A DNA stretch of 16,728 bases from ANME-2 cluster archaeon (GCA_023544495.1 JAMJFV010000028.1:1-16728); one strand, 5' to 3'. Shown: positions 8,107 to 15,125, numbered from the stretch's first letter. The notes: generated by a model from the letters alone, not told the origin. A program made the numbers and translations.

Positions 8107-8175
8107 TTGGCATTGTCACTTCCGGATACGAATAAATTTTAATCTAAATAGGACTACTCATTTTAAGATTTTCCG

Positions 8176-8226
8176 TGTAAATAGGTTTTTAAGGATATAA
8201 TTATTTCATCTATAGCTATTGAAGGA
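8176..8226 (+). promoter_or_regulatory. Promoter region of the DUF362 gene, in the speA divergent gap
   Basis: In the 128-base divergent gap between speA and the DUF362 gene, GTAAATAGGTTTTTAAGGATATAA (split at 8177-8200) offers a BRE/TATA-like element. It would place transcription near 8220, giving a very short leader with AAGGA (8222-8226) eight bases before the ATG at 8235. A second TAAATAGG lies near 8143-8150 and may belong to either direction. Confidence 0.38.
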
Positions 8227-8234
8227 CTGATATT

Positions 8235-9293
8235 ATGTTGAATGAAGTGTTTTTCAGGTCAGTAAAAGATGTGGGAGCGAAAAACAATCAACCAGAACAG
8301 ATAAAAGAATTGTTCCCTGAAATATCGCCAGTCAAACAGGATGATATTGTGGCCATTAAGATGCATACTGGTGAATATGGCAATACCACCCACATACGAC
8401 CAGTGCTGGTGCGCACGGTCGTTGACCTGGTCAGAGATGCAGGAGGCATTCCCTTTGTCACCGATACTACTACCCTGTACAAAGGCATGAAACTCAATGC
8501 TGCAGAATTGATCTGGTCTGCTGCTATGAACGGTTTTACCCAGGCCAGTATGAACGCACCCTTCATTGTGGCAGATGGATTGCGCGGGGATGAAGCTGTG
8601 AGAGTGGATATCGCCGGTTCAATGTTGAAGGACATAAACGTGGCATCAGCCATCGCAAAAGCTGATTCCATGATTGTGTTATCCCATGCCAAAGGTCATC
8701 CCGGCTCTGGATTCGGGGGTGCGGTCAAGAACCTGGGTATGGGTTGCCTGGATAAGGAAGGTAAGACCAGAGTTCATATAGTGGGAAGGCCAACCATTGA
8801 CCCTGAGAAATGCATCGCCTGTGGTGAATGTATCGATATTTGTGCCTGGAATGCCCTTGTATTGGGAGATACCTGTGCCAGCGTGGACCATGAACTGTGC
8901 AGAGGTGAACTGGCATGTTTGGACTCTTGTCCGCAGGAAGCTATCATTACCCCTGATAACATGGACGTGAATATGCAAAGGTTGTTGGGTGAAGCGGCAC
9001 TGGGCCCTATCAAATGCCTGTCTGGCAGGATAGGTTATATCAACTGGATATATGACCTGACCCCGGGGTGTGATTGCTTCAATTTCTCGGCGCCCAATTT
9101 TGCAGAGGATATAGGTATTACGGCATCCTGCGATCCGGTAGCTATAGATATGGCAACGATCGACCTTATCAATGAGACTATGGGACATCACGGAAGGAGT
9201 ATTACCGATGTGTGGGGTATCGACCCGGTTATACATCTCAGGTATGCCGAACAGGTAGGCTGTGGGAAACGGGAATATGATCTGGTAGCATAA
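8235..9293 (+). CDS. DUF362 domain iron-sulfur protein with an inserted ferredoxin domain
   Basis: This 352-residue protein combines a DUF362 domain with a 2[4Fe-4S]-type ferredoxin insertion. The N-terminal half has IKMHTGEYGNTTHIRPVLVR and SHAKGHPGSGFGGAVKNLGMG (150-170), typical of DUF362. The first cluster motif is complete (C193, C196, C199, C203). The second has C222, C228 and C232 followed by proline, but glutamate 225 stands where the second cysteine belongs. After the insertion, DUF362 resumes with TASCDPVAIDMATIDLINE. The family is cytoplasmic and of unknown activity, presumed redox. Transcription diverges from speA, and the DUF1622 gene follows 38 bases later. Confidence 0.9.
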   Translation: MLNEVFFRSVKDVGAKNNQPEQIKELFPEISPVKQDDIVAIKMHTGEYGNTTHIRPVLVRTVVDLVRDAGGIPFVTDTTTLYKGMKLNAAELIWSAAMNGFTQASMNAPFIVADGLRGDEAVRVDIAGSMLKDINVASAIAKADSMIVLSHAKGHPGSGFGGAVKNLGMGCLDKEGKTRVHIVGRPTIDPEKCIACGECIDICAWNALVLGDTCASVDHELCRGELACLDSCPQEAIITPDNMDVNMQRLLGEAALGPIKCLSGRIGYINWIYDLTPGCDCFNFSAPNFAEDIGITASCDPVAIDMATIDLINETMGHHGRSITDVWGIDPVIHLRYAEQVGCGKREYDLVA

Positions 9294-9331
9294 TGCGATT
9301 ATCTTTATAATTCAAAATACAATATTAGTGT

Positions 9332-9649
9332 ATGCTGCAATACCTTATCGATGTATCTGCATATATCTTTTCATCAATAGGTGCCTTAATTATCATTTTT
9401 GGCGGTGCCCTTGCATTTATTAAGACCTTGATGCGGGAAATAAGAAGGTCATCTTTAGAATATACTGATATTCGCAGGGATTTTACCCATAAGATCATTT
9501 TTGGATTAGATTTTCTTATTGCCAGCGATATTCTCAAGACCATTATCGCACCCACCCAGAATGAGATCATAATGCTTGGGGCCATCGTTATTATCAGGAC
9601 CATGCTGGGATATTTTCTGGGAAGGGAAGCTAGCGAAATTGAGAATTAA
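9332..9649 (+). CDS. DUF1622 family small membrane protein
   Basis: The 105 residues show three hydrophobic segments (about 5-30, 55-70 and 78-95) with a charged loop MREIRRSSLEYTDIRRDFTHK between the first two. This is the layout and size of DUF1622 proteins, and the FGLDFLIASDILKTIIAPT block is characteristic. Its biochemical role is unknown. No Shine-Dalgarno sequence precedes the ATG. A TATA-like CTTTATAATTC (about 9302-9312) lies only 20-30 bases upstream, so the transcript may be almost leaderless and independent of the DUF362 gene. Confidence 0.87.
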   Translation: MLQYLIDVSAYIFSSIGALIIIFGGALAFIKTLMREIRRSSLEYTDIRRDFTHKIIFGLDFLIASDILKTIIAPTQNEIIMLGAIVIIRTMLGYFLGREASEIEN

Positions 9650-9723
9650 TACCTATCTTGTCGGTAATGGAGCAACACTTTCTCAATGCTTATTTTCGCA
9701 TGGTAACTTTGAACAATATTAGC

Positions 9724-9864
9724 AAAATCTTAAATACACTAAAGACGTAAAAGAATCTAAGATTTGAAGCTGTTTTGGTTCAAGGATTTATGGAACTGTA
9801 CGTCGATAACGTTTTTCCGTGTTTTTGCCAGAGTAGTGGATAATCAAATTTAAGGATGTGTAGT
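9724..9864 (+). promoter_or_regulatory. Promoter and roughly 100-base leader of the TRAM gene
   Basis: AAAATCTTAAATAC (9724-9737) is a good archaeal BRE/TATA candidate. Transcription would start near 9760, leaving a leader of about 100 bases before the ATG at 9865, long beside other leaders here. The leader holds a possible 17-codon reading frame (9790-9843) preceded by AAGGA. The main gene has GGATG seven to eleven bases before its ATG. No known riboswitch class was recognised. Confidence 0.4.
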
Positions 9865-10071
9865 ATGTTCGGAAATCAAGAATATAGTGCTCCGGTAAAA
9901 GCCGGAGAAACTTACGATGTGTCGATAGAAGATTTAGCAAGAGAAGGCGACGGTGTCGCCAAAGTTGAAGGTTTCATAATCTTCGTACCTGGTACAAAGG
10001 TCGGAGATGAAGTTACGATCAAAGTCAATAAAGTAATGCGAAAATTCGCTATTGCCGAATTAGTAGACTAA
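9865..10071 (+). CDS. Small TRAM-domain RNA-binding protein
   Basis: Nearly the whole 68-residue protein is one TRAM domain, a five-stranded RNA-binding barrel: VKAGETYDVSIEDLAREGDGVAKVEGFIIF followed by VPGTKVGDEVTIKVNKVMRKFAIAEL. Stand-alone TRAM proteins are abundant in methanogenic archaea and are reported to bind tRNA and other RNAs, acting as RNA chaperones, with cold response in some species. I prefer the ATG at 9865 because GGATG lies just upstream at useful spacing; an ATG at 9856 in the same frame has none. The gene stands alone with its own promoter, a long leader, and a hairpin-rich 3' region ending in a T run. Confidence 0.9.
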   Translation: MFGNQEYSAPVKAGETYDVSIEDLAREGDGVAKVEGFIIFVPGTKVGDEVTIKVNKVMRKFAIAELVD

Positions 10072-10104
10072 ACATAAATTTCAACTTTCTTAATTGGTGG
10101 CGTT

Positions 10105-10189
10105 TGGTCTTCTGAATAAGACCAGGGCCATTCAATATAGAGTGAATTGATGTGGCCGCAAAACCATACTATATGGTAATCATGCCACA
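10105..10189 (+). ncRNA. Candidate structured RNA: tandem hairpins 3' of the TRAM gene
   Basis: Three inverted repeats are visible in 85 bases. The first is a 7-base-pair stem, 10105-10111 with 10118-10124, loop CTGAAT. The second pairs GGCCA (10126-10130) with TGGCC (10153-10157), with inner TTCA/TGAA. The third pairs TGTGGC (10151-10156) with GCCACA (10184-10189), enclosing ACCATA-CTA-TATGGT (10163-10177). The second and third stems compete for 10153-10156, so they are alternatives. The element could be a 3' untranslated structure, a small RNA or a terminator complex. Strand is assumed from the TRAM gene; convergent transcription is also possible. No family is recognised. Confidence 0.35.
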
Positions 10190-10211
10190 ATGGTAAAATA
10201 TACCTCAACCG

Positions 10212-10226
10212 TTCTATTTTTTATAT
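10212..10226 (+). terminator. Probable T-rich terminator after the TRAM gene
   Basis: A run of six T residues (10217-10222) within TTCTATTTTTTATAT lies just before the stop codon of the convergent nucleotidyltransferase gene. Archaeal RNA polymerase terminates at such U-rich tracts. The hairpins upstream may assist, but are not required for archaeal termination. Confidence 0.4.
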
Positions 10227-10233
10227 AGTACTA

Positions 10234-10953
10234 TTAACGTCGTCGTCGATTTTTCACCCGTCTGCGAACCAGTGAATCCGAAGCAATGATCTGCTCGAGC
10301 ACAGCTTCGAACCCCTCATCCTGAGCCAGTGGTCTGTCAATATACACACCGGTAATACCTACCTTTGCCCGCCTTTGCAGCACCCGTATCCTCTCTTCCA
10401 CGATTTCCTGCCCAACTCCTATCCTCTTTGCTGCAATACCGGGCGAAAGGTCTGATAATGGTGTCTCTGCATGACCTTCGGCTATGGGCTCGATCAACAT
10501 CAACCGTTTATCTACACCTGGTACACGATTGTTGATAATATCTTCCAGGCCCTCGGCCCCTATCATACCTCCAAAGGCATAAAAATCCAGTTCCCTTTCA
10601 GTAGGCTGTGTCAACGGGAATGAAACCATTGTCTTCCGGGAAAGGTATATATGTGCCTTGACCAGGGAGCCAGGTGTGGCCTGCACCAGTTTACGACCCG
10701 TGATCCCCATATCATCCATGGCAAGTTCTACCCTGAACGATTGCACTACTCCTGGAATTATTATATCTATGTCACTGCCGGGTGATACGTCACCCCGGGC
10801 AAGACTGCCGTGAATAAAACACTCAAAACCGGCATGTTCCAATTCGGACAGTACACTGGCTGCCCGTTCCCTGAGCTGAGTTAATAGTTCCCAGTGTGAC
10901 GTATCGTAAATGACCTCACTGGGTTGCTTCATGATCGCCGTCTTATGCCTCAT
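10234..10953 (-). CDS. Archaeal nucleotidyltransferase-domain protein of unknown target
   Basis: The 239-residue protein has the polymerase-beta/MNT nucleotidyltransferase signature FIHGSLARGDVSPGSDIDIII (about 47-67), including the GS pair and the DxD metal-binding aspartates. I believe it belongs to an archaeal predicted-nucleotidyltransferase group (COG1665-like); that assignment is from memory. The remaining two thirds are soluble with no recognised second domain. The last residues (RRRVKNRRRR) form a strongly basic tail that could bind nucleic acid. The substrate is unknown, and no antitoxin-like HEPN partner is adjacent. The gene is transcribed alone, divergent from glmM. The start at 10953 lacks a clear ribosome binding site, and an ATG at 10932 is an alternative. 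Confidence 0.83.
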   Translation of the reverse strand: MRHKTAIMKQPSEVIYDTSHWELLTQLRERAASVLSELEHAGFECFIHGSLARGDVSPGSDIDIIIPGVVQSFRVELAMDDMGITGRKLVQATPGSLVKAHIYLSRKTMVSFPLTQPTERELDFYAFGGMIGAEGLEDIINNRVPGVDKRLMLIEPIAEGHAETPLSDLSPGIAAKRIGVGQEIVEERIRVLQRRAKVGITGVYIDRPLAQDEGFEAVLEQIIASDSLVRRRVKNRRRR

Positions 10954-11058
10954 TCATGTAGGAGATGTCTTTCCACCATAATAAAACACAAAGTCTAAAA
11001 GTCCAAGCTTCATTAGGAATATGCATGGAGACCACCAAAATGACGATTTTGCACCAGC

Positions 11059-11106
11059 AAAAACATTTATCCGGTCTGGAACCTTTTTTGGAGATGTGAT
11101 ACGAAA
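11059..11106 (+). promoter_or_regulatory. Promoter and ribosome binding site of the GlmM-type gene
   Basis: AAAAACATTTATCC (11059-11072) is a convincing BRE/TATA element. Transcription would begin near 11090-11095, and GGAGATGTGAT (11090-11100) provides pairing to the 16S 3' end six bases before the ATG at 11107, so the leader is very short. Confidence 0.5.
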
Positions 11107-12456
11107 ATGAAATTATTCGGTACTAATGGTGTTCGAGGAATTGCGAACAGGGAAATGACCGCTGATATGGCCATGGCGTTGGGGAAAAGCCTTGGCACCT
11201 ACATGCAACGGCACAATTTGGGACTCAGGGTCACAGTGGGCAGGGATACCCGCATCTCGGGTGATATGCTAAAGAGTGCAGCAATAGCAGGACTGCTATC
11301 AACCGGACGGGAAGTTACAGACGCTGGAGTGCTGCCAACTCCGGCATTACAGTATTACGTACGCAGCCATACAGATGCCGGCGTGATGATAACCGCCTCA
11401 CACAATCCCAGGGAATATAACGGGTTGAAGATCGTCGCAGGAGATGGTACAGAGTTCTCCCGCAGCGGCGAGGCAGAAGTGGAAGATATTTATTTTTCTC
11501 AACAGTTCCACATAGCAGAATGGGAGAGGACCGGGAGTTTTTCAAGGGATTCCACTGCTCTCAAGACATACATGGACGCCATTATATCACTGGTGGATTT
11601 GGATTTGATACGCAATGCAGGACTTACCGTGGTAGTTGACCCTGGTTGCGGTGCCAGTTGTGAAGTGACCCCACTGTTACTGCGTCATCTGGGGTGCAGG
11701 GTTATTACTCTCAATGCCCAACCCGATGGCACATTTCCGGGCAGGGCGCCCGAACCCACAAAAGATGTGTTGACTGACCTCATGAACACGGTCAAAGCTT
11801 CGGGCGCAGACCTTGGTGTTGCCCACGACGGGGATGCTGACAGGGTGGCTTTCGTAGATGAGATGGGTGAGTTCCTTGATGAAGAAGACCTGCTTGCATT
11901 GATGGCGGAGCATGTGCTACGGCACAAAAAAGGCAAAGTGGTCACCCCGGTCAGTTCATCCCTTCAGATCAGGGACGTGACCGAATCCATGGGAGGTGAA
12001 CTTATCTGGACTGCTGTGGGCAGCATTGACGTGGCACGTAAAATGATAGATACCGGGGCAGTTTTCGGTGGTGAGGGAAACGGCGGCCTGATATTCCCTG
12101 AATTCCAGTATTGTCGTGATGGTGCAATGACCGCTGCCAGGATGCTGGAAATTGTTGCCGGGGGCAGGAAACTATCAGAACTGAAAAGTGGATTACCCGT
12201 ATATTATAACATAAAGATCAAGATACGGTGCAACAACCTGGACGATGTGATACAAAAAGTGGCATGTGCATTGGAGGAACAGGAGGTTGATACTACTGAT
12301 GGATTAAAGGTCTGGTATCCTGACGGATGGATACTTATAAGGCCCAGTGGTACTGAGCCAATTATCAGGATTTATGCAGAATCTAAATCTCCTGACCGTG
12401 CAGAAGAATTAATACAATACGGGTCCAGGTTGGTTGAAAAATGCAGTAATGAATAG
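11107..12456 (+). CDS. glmM: Phosphoglucosamine mutase / phosphomannomutase family enzyme
   Basis: The 449 residues contain all four alpha-D-phosphohexomutase landmarks. These are the phosphoserine loop TASHNPREYNG (S98), the magnesium loop DGDADR (241-246), the sugar-specificity loop GGEGNGG (321-327) and the phosphate-binding loop RPSGTEP (412-418). The N-terminus FGTNGVRGIANREMT is that of archaeal GlmM-like enzymes, and GEGNGG in the sugar loop favours glucosamine-6-phosphate to glucosamine-1-phosphate conversion for UDP-GlcNAc supply. Archaeal members can be promiscuous, so activity on mannose or glucose phosphates is possible. It is transcribed from its own promoter, and a separate promoter follows before the next gene. 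Confidence 0.92.
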   Translation: MKLFGTNGVRGIANREMTADMAMALGKSLGTYMQRHNLGLRVTVGRDTRISGDMLKSAAIAGLLSTGREVTDAGVLPTPALQYYVRSHTDAGVMITASHNPREYNGLKIVAGDGTEFSRSGEAEVEDIYFSQQFHIAEWERTGSFSRDSTALKTYMDAIISLVDLDLIRNAGLTVVVDPGCGASCEVTPLLLRHLGCRVITLNAQPDGTFPGRAPEPTKDVLTDLMNTVKASGADLGVAHDGDADRVAFVDEMGEFLDEEDLLALMAEHVLRHKKGKVVTPVSSSLQIRDVTESMGGELIWTAVGSIDVARKMIDTGAVFGGEGNGGLIFPEFQYCRDGAMTAARMLEIVAGGRKLSELKSGLPVYYNIKIKIRCNNLDDVIQKVACALEEQEVDTTDGLKVWYPDGWILIRPSGTEPIIRIYAESKSPDRAEELIQYGSRLVEKCSNE

Positions 12457-12535
12457 AGATCGATTTTGTTGAGGGTCATACCTGATAATCATATTTCATA
12501 AAAATATCCAATGAAAATACGCAAATATATCATAC

Positions 12536-12579
12536 GCTTTATATTATCTAAGCAATCCAATCCACAAGAGGTGAAGTAA
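12536..12579 (+). promoter_or_regulatory. Promoter and strong ribosome binding site for a TTG-start gene
   Basis: GCTTTATATTAT (12536-12547) is a good archaeal TATA box. About 30 bases later GAGGTGA (12568-12574), a near-perfect match to the archaeal anti-Shine-Dalgarno sequence, lies five bases before TTG at 12580. This site decides the start of the small cysteine-rich gene, which begins with a non-ATG codon. Confidence 0.55.
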
Positions 12580-12747
12580 TTGACACAAGGATGCCCGCAC
12601 ATCTCAGGTGTCTGGTGCAAACTGGACCCAAAGTTCTATAAGCCAAAACCCGATGAATTAGAAACGTATTGTTCAAACAGCGATAATTACATAAACTGTC
12701 CAGTCTATGAAAAATTCGCAAACATGGAAGGGTGTGCCTGCAGTTAA
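12580..12747 (+). CDS. Small cysteine-rich protein (55 aa) with TTG start
   Basis: Reading from TTG gives 55 residues beginning MTQGCPHISGVWCKLDPKFY and ending EGCACS, then TAA. Six cysteines (5, 13, 31, 40, 52, 54) plus H7 suggest metal or Fe-S binding. The YC-x8-CPVY segment (30-43) resembles the cysteine-pair knuckles seen in other small archaeal proteins. The start is supported by GAGGTGA five bases upstream and a TATA box before it. It ends 48 bases before shikimate kinase on the same strand and may be the first gene of that transcription unit. The function is unknown. The weak point is lack of independent evidence of translation. Confidence 0.66.
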   Translation: MTQGCPHISGVWCKLDPKFYKPKPDELETYCSNSDNYINCPVYEKFANMEGCACS

Positions 12748-12795
12748 TCAATTTTCCGGTTATACTGCGATCATACCGCAACCATAAACACGACA

Positions 12796-13647
12796 ATGAC
12801 CACAACAGGATGTGCAACCGCTCTGGGTGCAGGAACAATAATCAATGCCATTGCCACATGGAAAGGCTCAGCTTTCGGTATTGACCTTCACACAAATGCG
12901 GAAGTGCAATTGAAAAACACTGACAGGATACAAGGCACCATTAAAGGTGGCGGAAATCCCAAGCTCATCGAGCGGTGTGTTCAACTGGTATTTGAGAAGT
13001 TCAATTGCCAGGATGGTGCTACGGTCAGGACTACAAGTGAAGTCCCTATTGCATCGGGCCTTAAAAGCAGCAGTGCTGCGGCCAATGCTTCCGTGCTGGC
13101 AGCCCTTGATGCAATTGGTGAGAGCATGGAACCATTAGAAGCGGCTCGTTTGGGAGTACAGGCCGCCCTGGATGCCGGGGTCACCATTACAGGTGCTTTT
13201 GATGATGCTGCAGCCTCCATGCTTGGAGGTGTTGTCGTGACAGATAACAGGGAATTATTCCTGGTATCCAGGAACGTGCTGGAATCTGAAGTCATAATCT
13301 ATGCGCCACGAAAAAAAGCGTACAGTTCAAACACAGATGTGGCCAGGTCAAGACTTGTGGCGCCCTGGGTCGATATGGCGTATGAACTGTGTATTGAAGG
13401 AAAATACGAAAAGGCAATGACACTTAATGGTTTTTTGTATTGTAGTGCACTCGGTTTTAAGACCGAACCCATATTAATGGCACTTGAGGCAGGGGTTGAA
13501 GGCGCCAGTCTCTCTGGCACAGGACCGGCTTATACAGCACTGGTACATGGGGAGATGGCAGACCGATTGGCAGATGCCTGGTCGGCCCTTGATGGAAAGG
13601 TTATAAGGACTAAAGTAAATAATAATGGTGCCCGGACAGGTAGGTAG
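12796..13647 (+). CDS. aroK: Archaeal shikimate kinase (GHMP kinase superfamily)
   Basis: The enzyme phosphorylates shikimate at the 3-OH with ATP in the chorismate pathway. The 283 residues are of the archaeal GHMP type, unrelated to bacterial AroK. The N-terminus ALGAGTIINAIATWKGSAFGIDL is typical, the ATP-binding glycine/serine loop is PIASGLKSSSAAANA (84-98), the middle holds GAFDDAAASMLGG, and GASLSGTGPAYTAL is the C-terminal GHMP motif. Length is normal. No ribosome binding site is visible before the ATG, so translation may be coupled to the cysteine-rich gene or start from a short transcript. Chorismate mutase follows after nine bases, forming an aromatic amino acid pair. Confidence 0.93.
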   Translation: MTTTGCATALGAGTIINAIATWKGSAFGIDLHTNAEVQLKNTDRIQGTIKGGGNPKLIERCVQLVFEKFNCQDGATVRTTSEVPIASGLKSSSAAANASVLAALDAIGESMEPLEAARLGVQAALDAGVTITGAFDDAAASMLGGVVVTDNRELFLVSRNVLESEVIIYAPRKKAYSSNTDVARSRLVAPWVDMAYELCIEGKYEKAMTLNGFLYCSALGFKTEPILMALEAGVEGASLSGTGPAYTALVHGEMADRLADAWSALDGKVIRTKVNNNGARTGR

Positions 13648-13656
13648 TGGTCAGCC

Positions 13657-13944
13657 ATGACAGAACTCTCACAGATCAGGAATGATATCAAAGCGATCGA
13701 TGAAGATATAATAAAATTAATTGAAAAAAGGACCAATCTGGCAAAAGATGTCCTTGAAGCAAAAAAACATGAAAGCAAACCCATTAATGATGAATCACAG
13801 AACCAGGCGGTCATGGAAAGAGTTGCCAATATCGCAACTGAATCTGGACTTGATGCCGGAGAAGTAAAAAATATTTTTAAGATACTCATAAAGATGAGTA
13901 TCGAACGCCAGCATGAACTCAGTGGTGAAGGCAACTTACCATAA
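13657..13944 (+). CDS. Chorismate mutase, AroQ class, stand-alone archaeal type
   Basis: The protein converts chorismate to prephenate for phenylalanine and tyrosine synthesis. It has 95 residues and is all-helical, the normal size for stand-alone archaeal AroQ enzymes. By alignment in my head to the E. coli mutase domain, R8, R25, K36, S81 and Q85 occupy the positions of R11, R28, K39, S84 and Q88. At the positions of R51 and E52, normally charged, there are Q48 and N49 within NDESQNQ. D45 matches D48. The substitutions could be a lineage feature. The start is nine bases after aroK. It is convergent with DUF1699, 17 bases apart. Confidence 0.9.
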   Translation: MTELSQIRNDIKAIDEDIIKLIEKRTNLAKDVLEAKKHESKPINDESQNQAVMERVANIATESGLDAGEVKNIFKILIKMSIERQHELSGEGNLP

Positions 13945-13961
13945 AAAATGGTGATAAGGTA

Positions 13962-14354
13962 TTATTGTATTAAAAAATGAATGAGGTCCTTATCAAGCCC
14001 GGTTTCATTTTGGAGTTTATCTACTATCCTATCTTCTGATAAACCCTCACTGCGCATTGTTTTTACCTTCTCGAAAAAAACCGGATTTACTTCATAGTAT
14101 TCATTGATATCTTTCCGGTGACCCCATACATCTCCTTCAAGCAGGGATATATTTTTCATTTCAAGAAACATTCTGGTAGATTCCGATACCGTTTTCATGA
14201 AAGAACCTGCAATGTGGATGGCCTTGAGATTGGTACACTTATTTGCCAGTATCATTATGTCCTTATTGGATGGCCTAAAAGTAAGATGAATCATTTCTTC
14301 TTTTTCATCCAGGGTGTCAATTTCATCCTTTGAACTAACTACTCTAATCTTCAT
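13962..14354 (-). CDS. DUF1699 family protein
   Basis: The 130-residue soluble protein matches the DUF1699 family as I remember it: MKIRVVSSKDEI at the start, IHLTFRPSNKDIM around 22-34, the well-conserved LEGDVWGHRKDINEYYEV in the second half, and a C-terminal helical module EGLSEDRIVDKLQNETGLD. The family is essentially restricted to Methanosarcinales-type archaea, and its function is unknown. I choose the ATG at 14354, preceded by GTGA five bases upstream; the longer reading would use a GTG at 14363. A TATA-like TTTTAAATATC lies near 14396-14385 on the minus strand. Confidence 0.85.
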   Translation of the reverse strand: MKIRVVSSKDEIDTLDEKEEMIHLTFRPSNKDIMILANKCTNLKAIHIAGSFMKTVSESTRMFLEMKNISLLEGDVWGHRKDINEYYEVNPVFFEKVKTMRSEGLSEDRIVDKLQNETGLDKDLIHFLIQ

Positions 14355-14442
14355 TTTATTCACGAATATCTAAAATTACTTCATGATATTTAAAACTTAA
14401 CACGGTATAATAAATAGAACATTTTAGTTATTAATTAATAAT

Positions 14443-14463
14443 AATTACCATTATTCTGTAATT
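14443..14463 (-). terminator. Possible A/T hairpin terminator after the YkgJ gene
   Basis: AATTAC (14443-14448) and GTAATT (14458-14463) form a six-pair stem about 15 bases past the YkgJ stop, followed on the minus strand by an A/T-rich tract. It sits where a transcript end is expected, but such repeats arise easily in A/T-rich gaps. Confidence 0.25.
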
Positions 14464-14477
14464 GTTTTATATGTCTT

Positions 14478-15125
14478 TCAACTACAGCCGCGACTGTCAT
14501 GCACTGCTATCCTGAATTGTGCAATATTCCCGTGAATGCTGCTATTGAATAATTCCCAGGTCTCCAACCCATCCAGGTGTTCCAGTACGTGTATCTCTTC
14601 CCGTATCTCGGATATTAACCGTTCCTTTAAAAGCAAAGCCAAATTCCCTGCATCTTCTTCACATAACACCCCACTTCCAACACCCTCGCATTCAGATACA
14701 TTAAGCAGGGGTGATGGGCTGTTCTCAAAGTGCAGGTAGAATGGATACGTCCTGCAAATCCAGGGTCTCCAAAAATATATTCTGCAGACATTATCATCAT
14801 GTATGAATGTACATGAACCATTGCTATGTCGTTTCAATTCCCATTCGAATGAATGCAGGGTATGTATGGTATCAATGAACTGGGGTGCAGATGGTTTACA
14901 TACATCATACCAGCCAAGATCATTGGCATCCATTATACGAAATACTTCATCCGGAAAAACTATGACACTATTGTCCGCCTGATGTGAACGACAGCATTCC
15001 CCACATCTCTTACACTCGAATCCCATGGATGTTAACTGTCCGGCAAGTGCCCTAACATCCACTTCTGCTGCTGACACCAGCAAAGAGTAATTGTCGTTGA
15101 TCGCCCTGGTTGTATTGAACTCCAT
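14478..15125 (-). CDS. YkgJ-type cysteine cluster protein (UPF0153, putative Zn/Fe-chelating)
   Basis: The 215-residue protein carries the YkgJ pattern. The N-terminal cluster is CKRCGECC (C38, C41, C44, C45). The second part is C105-TFIHDDNVC114-RIYFWRPWIC124-RTYPFYL, in which DxxxCxIYxxRPxxCRxYPF is diagnostic. These cysteines are expected to hold a zinc ion or iron-sulfur cluster. The role of the family is unknown. The C-terminal third is a longer helical extension without recognised motifs. The ATG at 15125 has an AGGAT site about eight bases upstream. A TATA-like TTTTATAGATATA precedes it, giving a short leader and its own transcript, divergent from the lipoprotein gene. Confidence 0.86.
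   Translation of the reverse strand: MEFNTTRAINDNYSLLVSAAEVDVRALAGQLTSMGFECKRCGECCRSHQADNSVIVFPDEVFRIMDANDLGWYDVCKPSAPQFIDTIHTLHSFEWELKRHSNGSCTFIHDDNVCRIYFWRPWICRTYPFYLHFENSPSPLLNVSECEGVGSGVLCEEDAGNLALLLKERLISEIREEIHVLEHLDGLETWELFNSSIHGNIAQFRIAVHDSRGCS

Noticed and set aside
9667..9750. A 27-codon reading frame (MEQHFLNAYF...) before the TRAM gene
   Set aside because: No ribosome binding site, and it runs through the probable TRAM promoter.
10105..10189. Hairpin region as a tRNA gene
   Set aside because: No T-loop consensus or seven-base acceptor stem with a proper anticodon arm can be laid out; stems compete and do not form a cloverleaf.
11021..11110. A 29-codon reading frame (ATG at 11021) ending in ATGA overlap with the GlmM-type gene
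   Set aside because: The AGGA upstream is only two bases from the ATG, the likely glmM TATA box lies inside it, and the composition gives no support. The overlap looks accidental.
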